Shown here: positions 1 to 4,647 of the stretch, in pieces
Layout of the letters: each line of letters starts with the position of its first letter
How positions within the stretch are numbered: position 1 is the stretch's first letter
Source: Bacillota bacterium
GTDB taxonomy: Bacteria; Bacillota; Clostridia; Peptostreptococcales; Anaerovoracaceae
Assembly: GCA_017534025.1 (NCBI GenBank)
Contig: JAFWDF010000011.1
Coordinates: 1-6,738 of the forward strand
DNA: 6,738 bases
Reading direction: 5' to 3'
Made by a program: the position numbers and the translations under genes
Notes under the pieces: model-generated
The model's input: the letters and a program-made list of their open reading frames with translations, nothing else
Databases searched by the model: none
Told to the model about the DNA's origin: nothing

Positions 1-40
1 AAAGAACCTTTACCTTCTCATAGAACTGAAAATTTAACAT
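1..40 (-). CDS. Start of a leftward gene, cut by the window edge (possibly iron-containing alcohol dehydrogenase)
   Basis: Only 13 codons are present, reading MLNFQFYEKVKVL from the ATG at 38-40. The gene is supported mainly by an excellent Shine-Dalgarno (AAGGAGG on the minus strand, 50-56) nine bases before the ATG, and by a good leftward promoter further upstream (363-390) with no other gene in between. The opening pattern, a short N/F/Y-rich strand followed by K-V-x-x-L/F, resembles the start of iron-containing (group III) alcohol or butanol dehydrogenases, which often begin like 'NFxFYxPTKxxFG'. Thirteen residues cannot establish that, and the usual Pro-Thr is not seen, so the identity is a guess. 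It lies downstream of and in the same direction as a TetR repressor, which suggests it may be that repressor's target. The gene call is fairly safe; the function is not. Confidence 0.6.
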   Translation of the reverse strand, partial: MLNFQFYEKVKVL

Positions 41-49
41 AATGCTTTG

Positions 50-56
50 CCTCCTT
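50..56 (-). promoter_or_regulatory. Strong ribosome binding site of the truncated leftward gene
   Basis: The minus strand reads AAGGAGG with nine bases to the ATG at 38-40, an almost perfect complement to the 3' end of 16S rRNA. This site is the main reason for calling a gene start at the window edge. Confidence 0.8.
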
Positions 57-76
57 GGTCACTTGATTATGTTGGG

Positions 77-94
77 AAAACGGGATTGCTCCCG
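77..94 (-). terminator. Short GC hairpin with four U's in the leader (weak attenuator candidate)
   Basis: On the minus strand CGGGA and TCCCG pair around a GCAA tetraloop and are followed by TTTT (80-77) and then CCC. The 5-bp stem and only four U's make this a poor terminator alone. Its place 37 bases before the start codon would suit an attenuator or an RNA stability element. The structure is seen in the sequence; the role is inferred. Confidence 0.25.
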
Positions 95-159
95 AAAATA
101 CCGTTTGATCGCCGCCGAAACATTGATGAGGGATCCGGCGCGGATCTGTTTATCCTTCA

Positions 160-179
160 TACAAACATATGCGTTTGCA
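160..179. promoter_or_regulatory. Imperfect 20-bp palindrome, TetR/AcrR-type operator candidate
   Basis: The plus strand reads TACAAACATATGCGTTTGCA; seven of ten positions per half are symmetric (T.CAAAC..A). The CAAAC/GTTTG arms match the style of operators bound by AcrR/TtgR-type repressors. A tetR gene of that type lies at 698-1291. It is about 180 nt downstream of the best promoter, so direct repression would need a second promoter nearby (a weak TATAAA lies at 198-203 on the minus strand) or a roadblock. Confidence 0.35.
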
Positions 180-210
180 GTAAGATCTGATTTATGATTT
201 ATATCAAAGA

Positions 211-228
211 GTACATGGTTGTTTGCAA
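211..228 (-). promoter_or_regulatory. CAAACAACCATG motif, TtgR-operator-like
   Basis: On the minus strand the stretch TTGCAAACAACCATGTAC is not itself very symmetric. It shares the block CAAACAACCATG with the Pseudomonas TtgR operator as I remember it; that comparison is from memory and needs checking. It shares TGCAAAC with the palindrome at 160-179. Confidence 0.3.
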
Positions 229-333
229 ATCCCGCCGAGATTGCCAGCTTCCAGCAATCTCAACAGGTTGTATTCAAGCATGACGTTTGAATTCACCTTT
301 CGAAAAACTCCCTACATTTCTCTTTGGCCAACC

Positions 334-357
334 TACATGCGTGAATGTTTGTTTGTA
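334..357. promoter_or_regulatory. Operator-like element at the predicted transcription start
   Basis: This 24-bp element has TACA and TGTA ends and contains GTGAATGT and repeated TGTTTGT. It resembles the half-sites (ACATACA / TGTATGT) of the E. coli AcrR operator. Internal symmetry is partial. It sits directly downstream of the -10 box (363-368), over the expected start of transcription, where a repressor would act. The nearby tetR gene is the obvious candidate regulator; this is inference. Confidence 0.4.
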
Positions 358-362
358 TCTTC

Positions 363-390
363 ATTTTAGCTGCGATATTTCTTTTGTCAA
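363..390 (-). promoter_or_regulatory. Leftward housekeeping promoter (TTGACA-16-TAAAAT)
   Basis: On the minus strand a perfect -35 TTGACA (385-390) is followed after 16 bases by TAAAAT (363-368), five of six matches to the -10 consensus. Both terminators of the tetR unit lie upstream, so this promoter starts a separate unit that reads the long leader and the gene at 1-40. Confidence 0.65.
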
Positions 391-491
391 GACAATTTTT
401 AAAAGTAGTTTTTTTATCAGAGATTCGTGCAATTGCAACGAATTGTATACATTCGCCGCCCTGGAACCCGTTTTGAATATATGTTAATAAT

Positions 492-535
492 AAAAAAACG
501 AGTACAAAACATACATTGTTGTATGTTTTGTACTC
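492..535 (-). terminator. Perfect 16-bp hairpin with T7 tract; terminator and/or palindromic operator
   Basis: The arms 500-515 and 520-535 are perfectly complementary (GAGTACAAAACATACA) around a TTGT loop. In the minus-strand RNA the hairpin is followed by one G and then seven U's (498-492), so it would act as a leftward intrinsic terminator; the plus strand has no U tract. It would be a back-up to the terminator at 608-645. The stem is AT-rich for a terminator, and the inner ACATACA/TGTATGT arms are those of AcrR-family operators, so a DNA-binding role is also possible. Confidence 0.65.
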
Positions 536-607
536 TGTATACAAGATTATAATCGTTAAATCATTGTCACGCTATTCAAAAAACGAACTTCTGCAGCTCC
601 TTTCCGC

Positions 608-645
608 AAAAAAACATTCCGGCGAGGGTTTCCCCCGCCGGAATG
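608..645 (-). terminator. Intrinsic terminator of tetR
   Basis: In the minus-strand RNA a 10-bp stem CATTCCGGCG/CGCCGGAATG is extended by a G-U pair and three G-C pairs to an AAA loop, and is followed by seven U's (614-608). The inner pair is G-U only on the minus strand (A/C mismatch on the plus strand), which fixes the direction. It lies 52 bases after the tetR stop codon. Confidence 0.92.
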
Positions 646-697
646 AAATAACCGGATTGATTACCTGCTGCCCCGCGCAGTACGCCTGCAAGGCCTT

Positions 698-1291
698 CTA
701 CAGTATGTCGTGCACCGTCGCCAGAACGTATTGGCGGATATGTTCCTTATTCCTGTCGATGCCGACGTTCATATCCTTTGTAAAGAACAGGCCTTCAAAG
801 AGAAAGAACAGATTGGCGGCATATACATCGATCGCGTATGCCGGTTCCGTTTTCTTCAGACCGATATGTAGTCTCGTTTCTTCCGCAAAGATCCGGATCA
901 GTTTGATCTTCTCCATGCGGATGGATTCTTCGATATCTTCAAACCCCTCTACAAAATTGGTGATTCGGAGAATCTTATTAATATATGCAACATGCGGATC
1001 CGTCTGTGCGTGCCAGAACACTTCCACCAGTTTATCCCCGTAGTCCATGTCTGCGGGCAGCCGGCGGAAATATTCGGTAACACTGGCTTTCTGCATCGTA
1101 TCTTCATAGACGGCCCGGAACAGATCCGCCTTGTCCTTGAAGTGCCAGTAAACCGCACCGCGGGTATAATCCGCACGCATGGCCACCATGCTCAGCGAAG
1201 TCTGGTTGTAACCGTTTTCCATAAAACAGTCTCTGGCTGCATCCAGAAGATTCTTCCTTGTGACCTGTGCATCTTCTTTTGTTTTGTTCAT
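698..1291 (-). CDS. TetR/AcrR-family transcriptional repressor
   Basis: A 197-residue protein, normal length for the family. Residues 1-60 form the three-helix DNA-binding domain: TRKNLLDAARDCFMENGY (helix 1), then helix-turn-helix around 30-54 ending in the signature TRGAVYWHFKDKADLF. The 'TRGAxYWHFKDK' form is typical of the AcrR/TtgR/MtrR branch, which controls multidrug efflux and answers hydrophobic ligands through the helical C-terminal domain (about 65-197 here). No ligand can be read from sequence. The start is the ATG at 1289-1291, with a weak purine-rich AGAAGAG upstream; no better start is seen. It has its own promoter (1426-1454), two terminators downstream (608-645, 492-535), and is followed in the same direction by the truncated gene at 1-40, whose promoter carries AcrR-like motifs. 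No efflux pump is visible in the window, so the target is inferred. The family is certain, the ligand and regulon unknown. Confidence 0.95.
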   Translation of the reverse strand: MNKTKEDAQVTRKNLLDAARDCFMENGYNQTSLSMVAMRADYTRGAVYWHFKDKADLFRAVYEDTMQKASVTEYFRRLPADMDYGDKLVEVFWHAQTDPHVAYINKILRITNFVEGFEDIEESIRMEKIKLIRIFAEETRLHIGLKKTEPAYAIDVYAANLFFLFEGLFFTKDMNVGIDRNKEHIRQYVLATVHDIL

Positions 1292-1425
1292 TATTACACT
1301 CTTCTATAAATTACTATATAAAACTGCGTCCTTCGAAATCCCGTATTTCTGCCCCGTCCGGCACTGCAGACTTTCCTTGCAGACCGGCACGGTCTCCACT
1401 TCAGCAGATACGATGACTAATTTCC

Positions 1426-1454
1426 ATTCTCGCAAAATATACAGTTTCTGTCAA
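1426..1454 (-). promoter_or_regulatory. Promoter of tetR (TTGACA-17-GAGAAT, extended -10)
   Basis: The minus strand has a perfect TTGACA (1449-1454), a 17-base spacer and GAGAAT (1426-1431; four of six), with TG one base before the -10 (extended -10). It gives a leader of about 128 nt before the tetR ATG. That leader contains two copies of GTGCCGG and of GTCTGCA, and a 5-bp GACCG/CGGTC hairpin, but no recognised regulatory RNA. A second, weaker possibility is TATAGT close to the gene (about 1310-1315). Confidence 0.5.
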
Positions 1455-1470
1455 TTAGTATTTTCTAATT
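1453..1470. promoter_or_regulatory. Palindrome AATTAG-N6-CTAATT at the tetR -35 region
   Basis: Six-base perfect inverted arms at 1453-1458 and 1465-1470 touch the -35 box of the tetR promoter. There is no U tract, so it is not a terminator. It could be an operator, for example for autoregulation, but it does not resemble the CAAAC-type motifs at 160-357. Confidence 0.3.
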
Positions 1471-1491
1471 ACGGCAAATTGCTGTCATAAA

Positions 1492-3879
1492 TCAATATTC
1501 CAGTGCCTCAGACCAGTATTCCTGATCATAGATATCCGTGAACCGGTAAACCAGACGGACAGCGCCGTCTCCGACATCCACATTGCTGATTTCCATATTG
1601 CCGCCGACGGTCATCTGCTCACCCAGCTTGTAGCTGTCCTGGTACTCGCCGCTGTACGAATAGTAATCGCAGAGGAAATCCAGCGTGTCGCCTTCGTTCA
1701 GTTCCACCAGATTCTTTGCAATTGCATCGCTTTCCTCTCCGTAGACAGCCTGCGCGCCGGCGATGTAGCCGTGCGGTGTTTCATTATCAAAGGTCAGGAA
1801 CAGATTCGCCCGTTCTCCGTTAAGCAGCACCGGAACGTAACCCGTGATTGTATAATTTTCTCCGTCATCCACGGTATCGGTATGATAATAGGCCACCGGC
1901 TGCCCGTTGATGGCCAGCCATGTACGGTCGGTGGACGCCACCAATGCACCGTTGTCATCGAAGCTGTACACATTGTCCAGACCGAGATCCACATAGCCCG
2001 AACCGTCATCGTAGAACATGTTCAGATCTAGCCCGTGTACCAGATCCCACTGTTCATCCGGCAGCGTCATCGTGGCGGTGCCGTCATCCGCCACCGTCCA
2101 GGTCAGCGCGGAACTGTCGAAGGAGTTCACGCTGATATAGTCTGCCATCTCCTCATCACTGACGATCGCCCGATCCCCGAAGAATCCGGTATTGGAGCCG
2201 CTGAGGCCGTTGATATTGTAATTCCCGCCGGCAAAGGAATTGAGCAGGCTGGTGATGGCATCCGCATTCATGCCGGAGGAACCGGAACTGAGGCCATTGC
2301 CCAGCAGGGAATTCAGAACGGACAGGCCGCTGCTGCCGCCGGAAGCAATCTGCCCGCCGGTTTCCATTTTGGCAAAGGCGCGAATGCACTGGGAATAATC
2401 GGAATCCATGCCGATGCTGTCATAGGTTTTGCATGCCGTATCGACATAGGACGCTTTCTTGTACGGGAAGTATATGGACACGCCGTACGCGTTGGTCATA
2501 TTCGACGAGGTCTTGTTATACTTAACTGCGTTTTCAATGGTTTCCGCCAGCTGCAGGCCCTCCTTCGTGCCCAGGTTCATGGCCATATGAGCCAAATCCA
2601 CCTGGTCGATCCGGGCGCTGGCCGAGAATTCTCTCGTTCCGTAGCGGGCATTGGACACGGTTTTGTATGATTTATCGGAAATGAGATCCGTCACGGATTT
2701 GGCAAATCCGTTCAGCTTGTCCGGTACGGTATTGGAGAACTCTGCCAGGTCGATCACCGACAGGGTGGTCAGCTGGCCTCTGCACCGGGAAGCGCAGGTG
2801 CTGACAAAATCATCGACGATCATTTTTCCCATCTCCAGAGTGGACAGGGATGTATTCTTGCCCAGCGCGGTCAGCCAGTTGGTATAATACCAGCCGATCC
2901 CCGGTTCGGTTTCTTCCGACGCGATCAGATAGTCCGCGTGATCGTTCAGCATCAGCGCGGTTTCCGCCGTAGCCATCAGGCAGGCGTCAAAGCCGACAAA
3001 ATCAAATTTCACACCGGCCGAGGACAGCGCGGAATCGATTTCCGCCAGGTCCATGGAACCGGCGCGGACATTCTTTTCATCGTAACCGTATCCGGTGACG
3101 GAACCGGCACCGTGATCCCAGAGTATGAGGCCGTACCGGCTCGCCGGGAAGTTCTGGCCGCAGAAACGGATGAAATCACTCAGGGTTTTCGGATCCGTCA
3201 TGACCCTCGACCCATCATCGGACACCAGCTGCTGAAGTCCTCCGTTCTTCACCTGGTAAACCTGGTTGACCCGGCTGCTGATGCCGTTGATTTTCCAGCC
3301 CTTGCAGCCGCCTGTATATACAATAATATTGACATTGTCGCCAAACTTCGCCGCCGCCATTTCCTGCAGGTCATTGGTCGCCATGCCGCTCCGCGACTCC
3401 AGGTCCGTGCCGCACATGTACACCATAAGCGTAACGACATCCTGCCCGTTTCCCTTCAGCTTGGTATATTTCGCCCGGGAACCGGAGGCCACTTCGGTAT
3501 TCAGCACGCCCATGCGGTAGCCGGACTGCGCCCAGCCGTTGGTGCTGACCCCCTGGGATGTCTGGTAGCCGTAGCTGCCGTAGGAAGAGGTGCCGCTGCT
3601 GCCGTAATTGGTCATGTCCAGCGTGGAATTTGTGCTTCCGCCGCCCATAAACTGGGTCAGAAGGAAGATAATGATCAGCGCGGGGATACCAAGTCCGGCT
3701 GCTCCTTTGGTAACGCCCGATCCGCCGCTTCGCCCGGGCCGGTTTCCGCCGCCCTGCTGGGATCCCTGGGAACCGGACCCTACCGGACCCGTGCCGAGGC
3801 CTTCATCCCGGCGATGCACGCCCTGGCTGTTCTGCGTGACGTGCTTTTCTCTTCCGCGAGGCCGATTGTCTCTTTCCAT
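1492..3879 (-). CDS. Membrane-anchored clostripain-family (C11) cysteine peptidase
   Basis: A 795-residue protein. Residues 1-60 are a basic, Gly/Ser-rich segment containing GREKHVT and GLGTGPVGSG. One hydrophobic stretch (about 62-78, GLGIPALIIIFLLTQFM) should act as an uncleaved membrane anchor with the rest outside. A Ser/Gly/Tyr-rich linker follows, then the C11 domain (about 146-505) with LMVYMCGTDLES, the catalytic His in LWDHGAGS (His256) and the catalytic Cys in FDACLMA (Cys300). This dyad fits clostripain-type peptidases, which usually cleave after Arg and often mature by self-cleavage. A Ser/Gly/Asn linker (about 506-565) leads to a C-terminal region rich in acidic and aromatic residues that is probably beta-rich; I do not recognise it. 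The start chosen is the ATG at 3877-3879. A GTG at 3889-3891 is in frame but is fused to the Shine-Dalgarno GGAG, so it cannot be served by it. niaR ends 29 bases upstream, so the two are probably one operon. Family call is strong; the substrate is unknown. Confidence 0.92.
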   Translation of the reverse strand: MERDNRPRGREKHVTQNSQGVHRRDEGLGTGPVGSGSQGSQQGGGNRPGRSGGSGVTKGAAGLGIPALIIIFLLTQFMGGGSTNSTLDMTNYGSSGTSSYGSYGYQTSQGVSTNGWAQSGYRMGVLNTEVASGSRAKYTKLKGNGQDVVTLMVYMCGTDLESRSGMATNDLQEMAAAKFGDNVNIIVYTGGCKGWKINGISSRVNQVYQVKNGGLQQLVSDDGSRVMTDPKTLSDFIRFCGQNFPASRYGLILWDHGAGSVTGYGYDEKNVRAGSMDLAEIDSALSSAGVKFDFVGFDACLMATAETALMLNDHADYLIASEETEPGIGWYYTNWLTALGKNTSLSTLEMGKMIVDDFVSTCASRCRGQLTTLSVIDLAEFSNTVPDKLNGFAKSVTDLISDKSYKTVSNARYGTREFSASARIDQVDLAHMAMNLGTKEGLQLAETIENAVKYNKTSSNMTNAYGVSIYFPYKKASYVDTACKTYDSIGMDSDYSQCIRAFAKMETGGQIASGGSSGLSVLNSLLGNGLSSGSSGMNADAITSLLNSFAGGNYNINGLSGSNTGFFGDRAIVSDEEMADYISVNSFDSSALTWTVADDGTATMTLPDEQWDLVHGLDLNMFYDDGSGYVDLGLDNVYSFDDNGALVASTDRTWLAINGQPVAYYHTDTVDDGENYTITGYVPVLLNGERANLFLTFDNETPHGYIAGAQAVYGEESDAIAKNLVELNEGDTLDFLCDYYSYSGEYQDSYKLGEQMTVGGNMEISNVDVGDGAVRLVYRFTDIYDQEYWSEALEY

Positions 3880-3890
3880 ATAACGTCTCA

Positions 3891-3896
3891 CTCCTT
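3891..3896 (-). promoter_or_regulatory. Ribosome binding site that decides the clostripain start
   Basis: AAGGAG on the minus strand is 11 bases before the ATG at 3877-3879. The upstream in-frame GTG (3889-3891) uses the last G of this site as its first base, so the ATG is the better start and the protein is 795 residues, not 799. Confidence 0.7.
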
Positions 3897-3908
3897 CCGT
3901 ATGTTCCG

Positions 3909-4478
3909 TCAGCTTCTGCCGCCGGCGGGCAGTCCGCTGACCCGCCCCAGCTCAGTCGGTTCAAAATCCGTCAGTTCCGCGAGAAATCCGCGTTTTTCCA
4001 GTCGTTCCCCGATCACATCCAGGATCTCCTCACTCGCCGCCGTGATGGTATGATAATGATATCCGTCCGTGATATTCTTCAGCGGCGTGGATTTTCCGGT
4101 ACTGATTTTTTCCATATATTGCTCCACGTCCAGCCGGGACCGGATCCCCAGTTCGCCGCGGATAATATCATATGCCCGGTGATAGATAAATACATCCACC
4201 ACCGTTCCGCCCATATCCACAAATAAAGTCAGTTCTTCCTCCAGATCCTCATCACTGTGATGCACTTTGAAGATACGGGAACAGGAAACCGCCTCCGGAA
4301 GAACATAGCCCCGGTTTGTGGAAAAAATATCAATGCCGTTCGCCCGGATCAGTGCGATATCCTGTACGATGACCTGCCGGCTGACCTTCAGCTCTGCAGC
4401 AAATGCGCCTCCGGAAACCGGTTTGTCGCTGTTCTGCAAAATACGCACGATCCTGGCTCTTCGTTCCGTTCCATTCAT
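3909..4478 (-). CDS. niaR: NiaR-type niacin-responsive repressor (HTH_11 + 3H domain)
   Basis: A 189-residue protein with an N-terminal winged helix-turn-helix (about 5-60; RRARIVRIL, VSGGAFAAELKVSRQVIVQDI, then the wing STNRGYVL) and a C-terminal 3H domain (about 68-165). The three conserved His regions are visible: KVHHSDED (His73/74), FIYHRAYD (His100) and DGYHYHTI (His141, His143). With Glu81/82 these match the metal-binding set known from the Thermotoga protein TM1602. Characterised members bind nicotinic acid and repress NAD synthesis (nadABC) or niacin uptake genes. None of those genes is in the window; the gene directly downstream is a clostripain-like peptidase, an unusual partner. 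The start is the ATG at 4476-4478 with a GAGG-type site just upstream. Its promoter has a palindrome over the start point, suggesting autoregulation. Domain call is certain; response to niacin is inferred from the family. Confidence 0.88.
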   Translation of the reverse strand: MNGTERRARIVRILQNSDKPVSGGAFAAELKVSRQVIVQDIALIRANGIDIFSTNRGYVLPEAVSCSRIFKVHHSDEDLEEELTLFVDMGGTVVDVFIYHRAYDIIRGELGIRSRLDVEQYMEKISTGKSTPLKNITDGYHYHTITAASEEILDVIGERLEKRGFLAELTDFEPTELGRVSGLPAGGRS

Positions 4479-4545
4479 CTTTCCTCACCCCTATTCCGAC
4501 CTGCTTCATGGATGATTCTGCCCTGCCCGGTTGACAAGACACATT

Positions 4546-4556
4546 AGTAGACTACT
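4546..4556. promoter_or_regulatory. Palindrome AGTAG-A-CTACT, niaR operator candidate
   Basis: A perfect 5+1+5 palindrome begins about ten bases downstream of the niaR -10 box, at the expected start of transcription. That is a typical place for an autorepressor. I cannot show that it matches the NiaR motif of this lineage. Confidence 0.4.
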
Positions 4557-4565
4557 GTTAATTTT

Positions 4566-4593
4566 ATTATAATCTATGTCAAAAGTAAAACAA
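4566..4593 (-). promoter_or_regulatory. Promoter of the niaR-clostripain operon
   Basis: The minus strand has a perfect -10 TATAAT (4566-4571), a 16-base spacer and TTGTTT (4588-4593; three of six at -35) in a T-rich stretch. A TTGACA is also present at 4575-4580 on the minus strand but sits only three bases upstream of the TATAAT, too close to serve it. The expected leader is about 80 nt. Confidence 0.6.
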
Positions 4594-4646
4594 AAATGCA
4601 GATCCGCCGGCGCACAATTCATTACCATAAGACGCTGCTGCATCTT
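4588..4646 (-). terminator. Possible weak termination region after the cardiolipin synthase gene
   Basis: Directly after the stop codon, the minus-strand RNA can form a 7-bp hairpin (4629-4646, AAGATGC/GCGTCTT with one G-U pair, AGCA loop) but without U's. Further on a 5-bp hairpin (4596-4615) is followed by TTTTTGTTTT. Neither is a textbook terminator, and the T-rich part overlaps the niaR promoter, so read-through from cls into niaR is possible. Confidence 0.25.
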
Positions 4647-4647
4647 C

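Larger units (their letters stand above)
41..357 (-). other. Long, hairpin-rich untranslated leader of the truncated gene
   Basis: If transcription starts just after the promoter at 363-390, the RNA carries about 315 nt before the ATG at 38-40. On that RNA I see three perfect short hairpins: 237-261 (8-bp stem GAGATTGC/GCAATCTC, 9-nt loop), 132-146 (6-bp stem GATCCG/CGGATC, 3-nt loop) and 81-94 (5-bp stem, GCAA tetraloop in the minus-strand RNA). It also carries the operator-like motifs listed separately. None of the conserved cores of riboswitch classes I know (TPP, FMN, cobalamin, glycine, T-box) is recognisable. Two minus-strand open frames occur: 25 codons from an ATG at 279-281 that stop at 204-206, and 66 open codons at 62-259 with no start codon before its 34th codon. 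Neither matches a family I know. They may be chance or the remains of a small frameshifted gene. Confidence 0.45.

Noticed and set aside
287..487. 66-codon plus-strand open frame
   Set aside because: It runs antisense through the leftward promoter, lacks a Shine-Dalgarno and resembles nothing known.
293..544. 83-codon minus-strand open frame
   Set aside because: It crosses the perfect hairpin at 500-535 and the promoter at 363-390 and has no ribosome site; it is treated as non-coding.
516..1043. 175-codon plus-strand open frame
   Set aside because: It overlaps the terminator and most of the TetR gene on the other strand; the TetR frame is an unmistakable family member.
3889..3891. GTG as the start of the clostripain gene
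   Set aside because: It is fused to the Shine-Dalgarno GGAG; the ATG at 3877-3879 has workable spacing.
2938..4053. 371-codon plus-strand open frame
   Set aside because: It lies opposite the clostripain gene and the end of niaR, runs across both, is rich in His/Arg/Ala as expected for an antisense shadow, and shows no domain.
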